Shown piece by piece: positions 22,455 through 33,966 of a stretch of DNA of 64,000 nt. Origin of the DNA: Gentiana macrophylla. Its lineage: Eukaryota; Streptophyta; Magnoliopsida; Gentianales; Gentianaceae. The number at the start of each line of letters is the position of its first letter. The stretch's first letter is position 1. The stretch covers positions 93,910,773 to 93,974,772 of the forward strand of contig CM047817.1 in the NCBI GenBank assembly GCA_026214975.1. The letters are read 5' to 3'. The notes under the pieces are model-generated. The model was not told where the DNA came from. It did no database searches and saw only the letters and a list, made by a program, of their open reading frames with translations. Both the position numbers and the translations under genes were made by a program.

Positions 22455-23457
22455 TGAGCATCTCGAAGGAATTCAAAGACGTGTTCGCTTGGAGAGCAGA
22501 AGATATGCCAGGGTTGTCTCCTGACCTGGAAGTTCATAGGTTGAAAATAGATCCAAGCAGGAAGCCTGTTCTGCAAAAGAAAAGGCACTTCGCCCCTGAA
22601 CGCATTGAGGCGATCAAACAAGAGGTATCCAAGCTATTGTAGGCAAACATAATCAAAGAAGTGATATATCCTGAGTGGTTAGCTAACCCGGTACTGGTCA
22701 AGAAGCCAGATGGGAGCTGGAGGATGTGTGTAGATTTCACAGATCTGAATAAGGCATGTCCAAAAGACTGTTATGCCTTGCCCAAGATTGATCGGTTAGT
22801 GGACTCAACGGTAGGTTATGAGGTGTTCGCGTTCTTAGTGGACCAGATCATGATGCATCCGGAAGACGCAGAAAAGACCGCTTTCGTGATAGAATTCGGG
22901 ACGTATTGCTACGTCTCCATGCCTTTCGGAATAAAAAATGCAGAAGCAAAATATCAGAGGGCTGTCAACACAATCTTTGCTGATCAGATAGGAAAGTGTA
23001 TGGAGGTGTACGTGGATGACCTCCTGATCAAAAGCAAGTCTCTTGATCAATACTTAAACGATGTCCGAGAAGTTTTTGGAGTTCTAAGGAAGACTCAGAT
23101 GAAGCTCAACCCAAAGAAGTGTACATTTGGAGTTAGATCAGGGAGGTTCCTGGGATATATGAAATCCCGGGATGGGATCAGAGCAAACCCAGATAAGATT
23201 GATGCATTAAAAACTATGTCCCCACCAAAAAGCATAAAGGAGGTACAAATGGCAGGCCGACAGACGAATAGTCGACTGAATGATTTTTATCAAGATCAAA
23301 GACAACAGCGCGTTTTACCTCGCTTTAAAATCTTGAGAAGGGCCAGTCCCTTTCAGTGGGATGATCAGAGCCAGGAAGCACTTGACGAACTAAAGACATA
23401 CCTGGCCGAACTGCCAACTTTAACCGCTCCTCACGAAGGTGAACCATTGTTCGTATA
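22451..23457 (+). pseudogene. Retand-like reverse transcriptase, part before the copia insertion
   Basis: Visible landmarks are FAWRAEDMPGL, HFAPERIEAIKQEVSKLL, a TAG near 22640, KKPDGSWRMCVDFTDLNKAC, MPFGIKNA and the catalytic box VYVDDLLI (YVDD at 23009-23020). The stretch VFAFLVDQIMMHPED lacks the usual DAYSGYNQ residues, so the first catalytic Asp region is deleted or replaced. The segment then enters the RNase H domain and is cut exactly at codons LFVY by copia C2; it resumes at 33042. It would copy the element RNA into DNA. Confidence 0.85.
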
Positions 23458-25268
23458 TGTTAGGAAATCACTAGTTTAACGCAGCGGAATTTAAAATTTG
23501 ATTTCCTTTTCTAGATCGTTCTTCGTTTAATGCAATAAACACGTTAAGTAGTTTGACGGTTATACCTTGGATGATCTACAGGATCGTCGCTTTGACCGCC
23601 AACGGAGAGTAGTTCAATGCGCAAGCCGTCCACGCGTCCGGCCTCTATCGCTAATCCACACGAACCCCTCGCCGGAATCCTCCTTGGATTGCTATCGGAA
23701 AAACTCCGGCCGCTAGATCGACCTTTTCTTCCTCACAAACTCACTATGGAGAGCTCTCTATTTTACACAAGAATTATGAACTCTTGCAATTGTGTTGTAC
23801 AAAAGAGCTTGACACCCACTTCCTTTTTATAGAGGAGGTGGCGCCCCATATGATGTATGGAGGAGAAGAAAACATTTTTCTAATAAAATAAGGAAAATCA
23901 ACTAGATTGATTTATCTCTTTAATTACAATTTATTTTGTCAATATCATATATTGATTATAATTATCTTATTACCATAAATCTATTTTTCAAAATCAATTA
24001 ATATCTTATATTAATATTATGGCAATCTTTATTAATTAAAGTGCACAATCCAAGTGTATCTTATACACACAAAAGTGGCGCCCCATTAGTCAACAAATTG
24101 ACTTCCGGAATATTCTTTAATTAATCTAATTTATATATAATTAATATCTTGTATTTTATTTATTCATAATAAATACCACCATATTAATTTACCACTATAA
24201 CCTTTATAGTCTAGAGATAAACTTTCCTTATTTGGTTATCAACTATAACCGCATTTTAATCCGACTCGATGTTCATATATGTGTGACCCGATAGGCTTCC
24301 GAGTATGTTGGCCGTAGACACAAAGTGCAATTTACTAAAATGCCCTTCATACCTAACGATCACGGGATAGCGTCTAGCAACACACCGTGACCCCCAATTA
24401 TCGGAAGAGTCAAAAGCAATGACTACTACCTTTCATGTGAAGCGATTACCGTGTAACTTACAATCCTATCATTTGTAATAATATCCATACGATCGTATCT
24501 CGAGTGTCAATACATTGACGATCGTATCTTATAATCTGGATATCATGCTCTCTCGGAATAACACATTTACTCCCACTTTGCAAAGATTCTCGAGAGCTAG
24601 ACATTATAAGGAGGCCATTTCGGATATTCAATCCCAATCATAGGATACGCGATTCCCGGACGACCAATCATGTATACTCCGCATGCTTCAATATCATACC
24701 CAATCACTACCGCATGATCGCCCCGTGGTTAGGAGAAATCTTAATAGTGTCAAAGCATGACAATCCACACCGTGATGCCATGAAGACTCCGGTCAAAAGG
24801 ATAATTACACAACCGCCACATAGTGTGACACTTAATGTAAGTGGGTCAGTCTATTGTACGCATTCTCTAATACACGTCCACGTACAGTCCAAGTGTCTCT
24901 ACACTTCGATAGACGAGATCTATCCCTACCTTCTAAAAGATAGAAGACATCCAATACGTTCTAGTTTGATTATACTATCAATGTCCCATTTGATAATATA
25001 TAAGACTAGAGACATTTAAGTATCAACCTTGTTATAGTGATTAGAGATCTCATTAACCATAATCACTATCATGGTTTCTCTATCACAGATTGATACTAGG
25101 GACGTTACTATATATATACAACAAATAATATGAAGACAAACAATATATAATAACATAAGTGCTTTTATTAATCATAACAAAGTTATTACATAAACTAAAT
25201 AGATCAGAAATGACCCGACCCGGTCGGATCCGGTCCAACCCGATTGGGTTTAGGACACCTTTCCAACA
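23458..25268 (-). repeat. C2 3' LTR
   Basis: Read on the minus strand it starts TGTTGGAAAGGTGTCC, directly after the purine tract AAGTGGGAGAT, and ends GATTTCCTAACA. It contains no gene. Confidence 0.95.
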
Positions 25269-25282
25269 ATCTCCCACTTGGC
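25269..25282 (-). other. C2 polypurine tract
   Basis: The minus strand reads CCAAGTGGGAGAT immediately before the 3' LTR, the typical PPT of plant copia elements. Confidence 0.85.
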
Positions 25283-26900
25283 CTAAAGCCAATCACCCAT
25301 ATGCCTAAGCCCGTGCAAGTGAACATGTTTCTCATGCTTAGCTTGAGACAATGCCTTGGTTAACGGATCAGCTATATTATCATCCGTGTGGACTTTCTCT
25401 ATCTTTACATCTCCTCTATCAACTATCTCTCTAATCAAGTGATAGCGCCGTAGCACATGTTTGGACTTCTGATGAGACCTTGGCTCCTTTGACTCGAGAT
25501 ATCGCTCCATTATTATCACAAAGATGAGGCACCTTTGGACCTTCAATGGAAGGAACCACACCAAGTTCGATGAATGAACTTCTTCATCCAAATCGCTTCC
25601 TTTGCCGCCTCCGAGGTCGCTATGTATTCGGCTTCCGTTGTAGAGTCCGCAGTAGTCTCCCCGCTTGAACTCTTCCACCATCGCTCCGCCGTTAAGCGTG
25701 AAAACAAATCCAGATTGTGACTTAAAGTCATCCTTGTCGCTTTGAAACCGCATCCGTGTAACCTCGTAATACTAAATCATCGCTCTCGAAGACCAGGAAC
25801 ATATCCCTAGTACGCCTCAAGTACTTAAGGATATTTCTTGACAAAGAATCCAGCTGACCATCACCTGATTTGACCGGTACCTACTAGTCATACTAAGAGG
25901 GTACGAGACATCCGGTCTTGTGCATAACATGGCATACATGATAGACCCGATTGCCGAAGCATAAGGGACTTTACTCATTTGTGCCCTTTCCTCCTCTGTC
26001 TTAGGACTCATTCCTTCGACAGTAGACCCCATGTGACATGGGCAAAGCAATCCTTTCTTGGACTACTCCATGCCGAATCTCTTCAAAGATCTTGTCTATA
26101 TAGGTGGATCATGATGCACTGCTGCGACCTTTTGGATCTATCTCTATAGATCTTTATTCCTAGAAAATAGGTCGCCTCACCCAAGTCCTTCATTGAGAAG
26201 TTCTTGGATAACCAAGCTTTGACTGATTGTAACATAGGCACATCATTCCCTATGAGCAGATATGTCATCCACATAAAGCACTAAGAACACAATGGCACTC
26301 CCACTAACCTTCTTGTAACCTCATCTTCGTAACCAACTGCTCTCATCAAAGCGAAGATTCCAACTCCGAGAAGCTTGCTTTAATCCATAAATGGATCTTT
26401 GCAGCTTTACACACCATCCTCAAGGCGCCATTGGTTGTGAAACCTCAGCCGTGTCATATACACTTCCTCAGGCGAGTTCCCGTTAAGGAAAGCTGCTTTC
26501 ACATCCATCTCGCCAGATTTCGTAATCATGGTATGCCGCAATAGCGAGCAAAATTCTAATGGATTTTAACATGGCAACAAAGTAGAAGGTTTCATCATAG
26601 TCAACTCCTTGTCTTTGCTTATAACCTTTTGCCACCAACCTAGCCTTGTAGGTGGTCACGTTATCATTCCATGTCGGTCTTTCTCTTAAAGACCCATTTA
26701 CACCCTATGGGAACTATTCCTCAAAGCGGATCACCTAAGTTCCAAACTTGGTTGTCTTTCATGGATTCCATCTCAAAATTCATGGCTTCTAGCCATTTCT
26801 CTTTGTCATGCCTTAATAGCACTTCCTCATAAGTTCTAGGGTCCTCATCTTCCATGAGATACACGCCAAAGTACCTTTCGGGTTCATGTGTGTTCCCCGG
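25283..26900 (-). pseudogene. C2 reverse transcriptase and RNase H
   Basis: On the minus strand, in order: an N-terminal segment DPRTYEEVLLRHDKEKWLEA (about 26850), eroded fingers, a palm region whose YVDD box is read in a shifted frame near 26270, then FSMKDLGEATYFLGIKIYRD, VPYASAIGSIMYAMLCTRPD (near 25950), and RNase H pieces FKSQSGFVFTLNGGA, TEAEYIATSEAAKEAIW and HTDDNIADPLTKAL (near 25370). Several frameshifts split it. The domains would copy RNA to DNA and remove the template. The frame ends about 15 bp before the PPT, as usual. Confidence 0.85.
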
Positions 26901-26915
26901 TGGATCTTCGAGGTG

Positions 26916-28330
26916 CTAGTGTGTCCACGGTAGAGAGGCCGGTCTCACATCCGTGTGTGGCAAGTCCTCTACTTCCATCAACCGATCGTTATCCGTAAGT
27001 GGTTCTCGAATTTCTTCAAGATCAATTTTACTCCCACCGACCCTATCCAAAATAAACTCTTTCTCCGTAAATGGCCACCCTAGCAACAAACACCTTTTGT
27101 TCCTCGTGATGGTAAAATTGGTACCCTTTGGTTTCCTAGATATATCCCACAAACAGACATTTGTCGACACAGGCTCTAATTTGTCAGGCATCATCCGCTT
27201 CACATAAGTCGGACAACCCCACGGTTTTAGATGACCTAGGCTCGGTTTTCTCTTGGTCCATACCTCGTATGGCGTAGAGTCAACCGTCTTTGATGGAACT
27301 CGGTTCAGTGTATAGGATGCGGTTTCTAGAGCATACCCCCAAAATGATTTTGGGAGAACTGCATAGCTCATCATGGATCGCACCATGTCTAACAGGGTGC
27401 GGTTCCTCCTCTCAGATACGCCATTCATTTGTGGCGTCCCGGGAGGGGTCCATTCAGGCAGAATCCCATTCTCCTTCAAATAATCTTGAAACTCTCCGTC
27501 TAGGTATTCTCCACCTCGATCGGATCGAAGTGTTTTGATTTCTTTACCCAGTTGTTTCTCCACTTCACTTTTGAATTCCTTGAACTTTTTGAAGACTTCA
27601 GATTTAAACTTCATTAAGTATATATAACCATAGCGAGAATGGTAATCAGTGAAAGTGATAAAATAAGAGTATCCTCCTTTGGCTTGAATTGACATTGGGC
27701 CACATACATCAGTATGTATGAGCTTAAGCAATTCATTGGATCTAATTCCTTTGCCACTAAAAGGTGACTTTGTCATCTTGCCAAGTAAACAAGCTTCGCA
27801 TGTATCAAACGATTCGTAATCGAATTGATCCAACATTCCATCTTTATGGAGTTTGGAGATGCGATTCTTATTTATATGGCCAAGTCTACAATGCCATAAG
27901 TAGGATTCATTCAAGTCATTTGTTTTGGCTTTCTTGTTATTTATATTAAGTACGTCAACATTCATATCTAATATGTAGAGACCATTGCTAAGTATGCCAG
28001 TACCATAAAATATTCCATCACGTGAAAAAGAACAACATTTATTCTCAAACGTAAAAGAAAATCCATCAACATCTAATGCAGAAATTGAAATAATACTCTT
28101 TGTAAGAGCAGGAACAAAATAACAGTTATTGAGTTCTAGTACTAGCCCACTGGGCAATGAAAGAAAATAAACTCCTACGGCCAGCGCAGCAACACTTGCT
28201 CCATTTCCAACGCGTAGGTCCACCTCTCTTTTCCTCAGATCTCTAGCTCTTCTTAGTGCCTGCATATTCGTACAAATATGAGAACCACAACCATATCTAA
28301 TACCCAGTGGTTAGACTTAGAAGAAGCAAT
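26916..28330 (-). pseudogene. C2 protease and integrase
   Basis: The 449-residue open stretch ending at 26916 begins just after the protease active site: WVLD and GCGSHICTNMQ are in different frames, so one base is missing near 28295. The pre-integrase domain (YLWHCRLGHINKNRI) follows. Integrase has all three catalytic residues, Asp186 (IHTDVCGPM), Asp249 (RSDRGGEY) and Glu285 (NGVSERRNRT), with 35 residues between the last two. A degenerate C-terminal region follows. Integrase would insert the cDNA into the genome; this is the best preserved domain of C2. Confidence 0.9.
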
Positions 28331-29133
28331 ATTGATCTCAATCATAAATATACCTGAAGTCGAAGCATCAGAATGCTTCTTCTTGGTACTCAAGAAGCCT
28401 TTGCAGTTTCTCCTCCAATGTCCGGTCTCACCGCAATGGAAGCAAGCATCCTTGGATTTGTCTTTCGCTATCTTAGGCGTTGGCTTAGGTGTAGCCTTCG
28501 CCTTCTTGGACTTCTTCCGGCTTTTGCCTTGCCCTTGCTCGAAGTGACCAAAGAACACTTGCTTTCCCTTCCCACAAAGGCCTCTCAAGCAGCCTTTAAC
28601 ATGTTCAATAACTCCGCAAGTGAGCAATCTATCTTGTTCATGTGATAGTTCATCACGAATCACCATGAATGAATCGGTAGAGATTGCGAATCAAGTCAAT
28701 ACTCAACTCGCTCCAACTTGTGGCCCACTTCCCAAGCCTCTCTATGTACCCGATCATTTTAAGCACGTGTGACCCCATAGCAGTCCCAGGGCCTTCGAGA
28801 CCTCGTACCTCTCAGTACGAGACTGAGAAGCGTAAAGTTCCTTCAGGTGGACCATGATAGAGTAGGCGCCCATAGACTCATGTTGTTTCGCAGCTTCAGT
28901 GTCATAGAAGCAAGCATGATACATGTAGCATCGATCGCTGTAATAAAGGCTTGTTGTACTTCTCGACAACATCTGCACCAACCTCAACGGGCTTTTCCGG
29001 TAGGGCCTCGCCCAAGACATAGCCAATCTTCTCGTGCCTCAAAACGATTTTGAGGTTTCTTTCCCAATCGAGAAAATTTGTCTCGCTCAAGCTTGTTTTC
29101 GATGATAAAACGAAGGTTCAATTTGTTTGACAT
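28331..29133 (-). pseudogene. C2 Gag
   Basis: The minus-strand ATG at 29133 opens MSNKLNLRFIIENKL; a frameshift near 29080 leads into NFLDWERNLKIVLRHEKIGY, typical of copia Gag. Further frameshifts occur before the lysine-rich segment and the zinc knuckle CFHCGETGHWRRNC (about 28410-28450), which binds the element RNA. Protease follows at once, as in a single Gag-Pol polyprotein. Confidence 0.8.
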
Positions 29134-30397
29134 TTTCTACAACAATAAATAAAGATAGAATAAGTAAAAGCTCATGTATAAAAACCCTAAATTTGCACTT
29201 AATAACTCTATAAGGTTTTTACTCCCACTAGCCAACTATTCCCTATTGGCTTTCAAGAAAATAATTCCTTTAGTGGGCAAGATCCCATCGAACTACCCCG
29301 ACCCCAACTTTGGTGATGGGCGAAAATAATTAAATAGGTGGACAACGATTTGTCGATCGTATCTTATACGATTCTTGTTGTTTGACTACCAACTCTTTGA
29401 CAATATTTCATCTTATGAAAAATAGCCAACCCTTGCCTCTAAAAATCCAAACGACCCCGCTTTGGTCGGTGGCGAGAGAATTCTTAGTCGAGTCTTAACC
29501 CCAATATTCATGAGATCTCTTTCGATCATATCTCGATAACGCCGATATACCCGAGGTAGGTCAACCCCTCGCTTTGGTCGGTGAGTTGGGTCCGAACAAG
29601 GGCTCTTCACCGTCGTTATAATATGGGAGGCAATTCCGACTTGAATTTTTGATGTGGGAATAATTTTTAAATTAATTCACTTAATTAATTTGGTTTAATT
29701 ATGGTCTCATCTACTATGTGCATATTACTACGATATCATATAAAGTAAAACATACACAACATTCCGCGCATAAAATAACCGGTATGATCATGGACTTTTT
29801 CCTAAAAAGCGGTTTCAATACAAACCGACGAAACCGCTGGTCACAAACTAAGGGTATCTCGCAACCACCAATAGGATCTTTATTGTCAGACGCCAATGGG
29901 TTCTTTATTTCTCCTTGGTCTTCAACTTCTTGCTCCATTCTTGTTACATAATAAATAATTACACCCGCCGCACACGGGGAGCTAACGGAATGGGATAATT
30001 GCAAAAGTAAACTAGGTCACGCTTCTTCATAACGGCCTAGGACAATTTTTCAAAACCAACATAAAGAAAACATTCCCATCTATCCTATTGGTCGAGTCCA
30101 TGATCAATCGGGGTCCATATAATCACATTATATCTACACATCTAATCCATAAATTTTATCTTATGAAAAAGATTAAATTCTAATTTTAACTACTACTACT
30201 CATGCGTCTTTATTTTATCATGTCAAATAATTAAACAACTTTTAATTAATTATATGACTTGATCGAAAATTAAAATTAACATTTAATTTTAAATCGATTT
30301 CAATTTTAATTAAATTTGAACTACTCAAAATATAAAATTAAAATTGTAAAGTCTCCTATTTGTTTCCTTTCCAAAACTAAATTTAGCTTAGGCTCAG

Positions 30398-30890
30398 CCA
30401 CTTTCCAAAATCAAAATTTTGAAGTGGCTTACAGCCTAGGCCTTCTACAAATCAAATATTTGAAAGGCTTTCAGCTTATTCCAAATCAAATATTTGGAAA
30501 GGCCAAAATTATTTTAGTCTGGCCTGGCCACTTTCCAAAATCAAAACTTTGGAGTGGCCAGCCTGTGCCTTCTACAAATCAAATATTTGAAAAGGCTCAG
30601 CTTATTCCAAATCAAATATTTGGAAAGGCCAAATTATTTTAGTTCTGTGCTCCGCCACTTTCCAAAATCAAAATTTTGGAAGTGGCTGAGCTCAGCCTTT
30701 TACAAATCAAATATTTGAAAAGGGCCTAGGCCTATTCCAAATCAAAATTTGGAAAGGCCAAATAATTTTTGGTTTAGGCCTGGCCACTTTCCAAAATCAA
30801 AATTTTGGAAGTGGCCTAGGCCTAGGCTTTTTACAAATCAAATATTTGAAAAGGGCCTAGGCCTATTCCAAATCAAAATTTGGAAAGGCC
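30398..30890. repeat. 128-bp tandem repeat made of inverted repeats
   Basis: Four units start near 30398, 30528, 30654 and 30783 (spacing 126-130 bp). Each unit contains three palindromic segments of the form CCAAAATCAAAATTTTGG, CAAATCAAATATTTGA and TTCCAAATC(A)AATTTGGAA, joined by GGCCTAGGCC-like stretches in later units. Transcribed from the minus strand, the leader RNA would form a series of stem-loops. Confidence 0.85.
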
Positions 30891-31217
30891 AACATGACAT
30901 ATGGTTTCCCAATGGTCCAAACTATTTGAACCATTGGTTGGCCATATGACACAACTAAACAAACGAGATATCTATGCACAATAAAATATCACAAAACGAA
31001 AAGGGTTGATCTCCCCCATTGGAAGAGGAGAGCCGACGGACGGCAACCCTAGGGTTACCGCCGCCGCCGCCGCCACGCCGAGGAGAGGGGCGCGCGCCAA
31101 TGGGCCGACCCCCATGAACCTTTTTTTTTTTTTTCAACGCTTCGTGATTTAAATCTTGCATCTATTGATTAAATACTACGCGATTAAATTATGCTTATTG
31201 CTTAAGCACGAAGTCCG

Positions 31218-31229
31218 CCTCTGCTACCA
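31218..31229 (-). other. C2 primer-binding site
   Basis: The minus strand reads TGGTAGCAGAGG one base inside the 5' LTR. It shares the TGGTAGCAGAG core with the PBS at 6068-6080 of an unrelated gypsy element. Confidence 0.75.
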
Positions 31230-31230
31230 C

Positions 31231-33036
31231 CGTTAGAAATCACTAGTTTAACGCAAATGAATTTAAAATTTGATTTCCTTTTCTAGATCGCTCTTCGCTT
31301 AATGCAATAAACACGTTAAGTAGTTTGACGGTTATACCTTGGATGATCTACAGATCGCCGCTTTGACCTCCAACGGAGAGTAGTTCAATGCGCAAGCCGC
31401 CCACGCGTCCGGCCTCTATCGCTAATCCACACGAACCCCTCGCCGAATCCTCCTTGGATTGCTATCGGAAAAACTCCGGCCGCTAGATCGACCTTTTCTT
31501 CCTCACAAACTCACTATGGAGAGCTCTCTATTTTACACAAGAATTATGAACTCTTGCAATTGTGATGTACAAAAGAGCTTGACACCCACTTCCTTTTTAT
31601 ATATGAGGTGGCGCCCATATGATGTGTGGAGGAGAAGAAAACCTTTTCTAATAAAATAAGGAAAATCAACTAGATTGATTTATCTCTTTAATTACAATTT
31701 ATTTTGTCAATATCATATATTGATTATAATTATCTTATTACCATAAATCTATTTTTCAAAATCAATTAATATCTTATATTAATATTATGAGAATCTTTAT
31801 TAATTAAAGTGCACAATCCAAGTGTATCTTATACACACAAAAGTGGCGCCCCATTAGTCAACAAATTGACTTCCGGAATATTCTTTAATTAATCTAATTT
31901 ATATATAATTAATATCTTGTATTTTATTTATTCATAATAAATACCACCATATTAATTTACCAATATAACCTTTATAGTCTAGAGATAAACTTTCCTTATT
32001 TGGTTATCAACTATAACCGCATTTTAATCCGACTCGATGTTCATATGTGTGTGACCCGATAGGCTTCCGAGTATGTTGGCCGTAGACACAAAATGCAATT
32101 TACTAAAATGCCCTTCATACCTAACGATCACGGGATAACGTCTAGCAACACACCGTGACCCCCAATTATCGGAAGAGTCAAAAGCAATGACTACTACCTT
32201 TCATGTGAAGCGCTTATCGTGTAACTTACAATCCTATCATTGTAATAATATCCATACGATCGATCTCGAAAGTGTCAATACATTGACGATCGTATCTTAT
32301 AATCTGATATCATGCTCTCTCGAATAACACATTTACTCCCACTTTGCAAAGATTCTCGAGAGCTAGACATTCCTTATAAGAAGGCCATTTCGATATTCAA
32401 TCCCAATCATAGGATACGCGATTCCCGGACGACCAATCATGTATACTCCGCATGCTTCAATATCATACCCAATCACTACCGCATGATCACCCCGTGGTTA
32501 GGAGAAATCTCAATAGTGTCAAAGCATGACAATCCACACCGTGATGCCATGAAGACTCCGGTCAAAAGGATAATTACACAACCGCCACATAGTGTGACAC
32601 TTAATGTAAGTGGGTCACCTAACGTCACGCATTCTCTAATACACGCCCACGCATACCCAAGTGTCTCTACACTTCGATAGACGAGATCTATCCCTACCTT
32701 CTAAAAGATAGAAGACATCCAATACGTGCTAGTCTGATTATACTATCAATGTCCCATTTGATAATATATAAGACTAGAGACATTTAAGTACCAACCTTGT
32801 TATAGTGATTAGAGATCTCATCAACCATAATCACTATCATGGTTTCTCTATCACAGATTGATACTAGGGACGTTACTATATATATACAACAAATAATATG
32901 AAGACAAACAATATATAATAACATAAGTGCTTTTATTAATCATAACAAAGTTATTACATGAACTAAATAGACTGTAAATGACCCGACCCGGTCGGATCCG
33001 GTCCAACCCGATTGGGTTTAGGACACCTTTCCAACA
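31231..33036 (-). repeat. C2 5' LTR
   Basis: Starts TGTTGGAAAGGTGTCC at 33036 on the minus strand and ends GATTTCTAACG at 31231. Its last base is G where the 3' LTR has A. Confidence 0.95.
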
Positions 33037-33041
33037 GTATA

Positions 33042-33360
33042 CTTGGCGGTGTGTGAAGAAGCACTGAGCGCAGTACTGATTAACGAACAGAATGGGCAGC
33101 AGATACCAGTATTCTTTGTGAGTAAAGCACTCCACGGACCAGAGGTCAGATATTCAAACGCGGAAAAATTAGCGTTGGCATTAGTGCATGCCTCAAGAAA
33201 GTTGAGACCTTATTTCCAGGCTCATCCCATTACCGTGATCACCGATCAACCACTACGACAAATACTGGGACGACCTGAAACCTCAGGAAGGTTGGCGAAG
33301 TGGGTCGTCAAGCTGGCAGAATATGACATCGATTTTCGACCTAGAATTGCAATCAAAGCA
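33042..33360 (+). pseudogene. Retand-like RNase H, part after the copia insertion
   Basis: The frame resumes in phase with LAVCEEALSAVLINEQNG, PVFFVSKALHGPEVRYSNAE, KLALALVHASRKLRPYF and ITVITDQPLRQIL, the retroviral-type RNase H that follows gypsy reverse transcriptase. It stops at TAA 33361-33363, where related proteins continue into ALADFLAE. The domain would degrade the RNA strand of the RNA/DNA hybrid. Confidence 0.85.
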
Positions 33361-33390
33361 TAAGCCTTGGCAGATTTTTTGGCTGAATGA

Positions 33391-33950
33391 GTATCTTTTC
33401 ATCTAGAGGACGCTCAGCCGAACAAAGGGGTACAGCAATGGAGTTTGTATGTGGATGGGGCATCAAGTAAAGATGGAGCAGGGGCCGGTCTCTTACTCGT
33501 CAGCCCAAAAGGGGAGGAATTTCCCTATGCCCTAAGGTTCAACTTTAAGGCTACAAATAATGAAGCAGAATACGAAGCTCTGATCACGGGGCTTAAGTTG
33601 GCGAACAAACTTGGGCAGATGATCTACAGGTGTATAGCGATTCACAGCTCGTTGTAAATCATATAAATGGGGAATACGAGGCTAAGGAGGAGCCAATGAA
33701 GAGGTACCTAGCGACAGCTAGAACTCTCCTAGATAAATTTCGAAGGTCGCGCAAATACCCTGAGCTGAGAATAGAAGGGCAGATGCTTTATCCAAATTGG
33801 CCTCAAATTTTTTGTCCGAAAATAAAGTACTGGTGGAGTTACTGAGGGAGAGAAGATACGAACAACAAGCGGTACAACCTATCAGACAAGCCAGTACGTG
33901 AATGGATCTGATTGTTTTATATCTTAGAGATAACGTTCTTCCGCAAGACA
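33391..33950 (+). pseudogene. Retand-like second (archaeal-type) RNase H and linker
   Basis: From about 33439 the plus strand reads WSLYVDGASSKDGAGAGLLL, then FKATNNEAEYEALITGLKLA, and, after a frameshift near 33620, VYSDSQLVVNHINGEYEAKE. The Asp...Glu...Asp pattern and NNEAEYEAL are those of the additional RNase H of Tat-group elements. A frameshifted linker (ADALSKLASNF in another frame near 33790) leads to integrase. Frame breaks make the domain inactive. Confidence 0.75.
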
Positions 33951-33966
33951 AGGTTCAGGCCAGGAA

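Larger units (their letters stand above)
29134..31230 (-). other. C2 5' leader
   Basis: About 2.1 kb separate the 5' LTR from the gag ATG, an unusually long copia leader. It contains no convincing gene. A four-unit hairpin-rich tandem repeat lies at 30398-30890, and a GC-rich patch with (GCC)n at about 31055-31078 lies near the PBS. Confidence 0.6.
23458..33036 (-). mobile_element. Ty1/copia retrotransposon C2 (9.6 kb) nested in the Retand-like element
   Basis: Two LTRs of 1,811 and 1,806 bp flank a PBS, a 2-kb leader, gag, protease, integrase, reverse transcriptase, RNase H and a PPT in copia order on the minus strand. A perfect target duplication GTATA (23453-23457 and 33037-33041) bounds it; removing the element and one copy restores the host RNase H reading frame. 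The two LTRs differ at few positions, so it is younger than its host. Frameshifts in gag, the protease and the polymerase make the copy defective. Confidence 0.95.

Noticed and set aside
26953..28645. Several plus-strand open frames of 60-90 codons
   Set aside because: They are antisense shadows of the C2 gag, protease and integrase frames.
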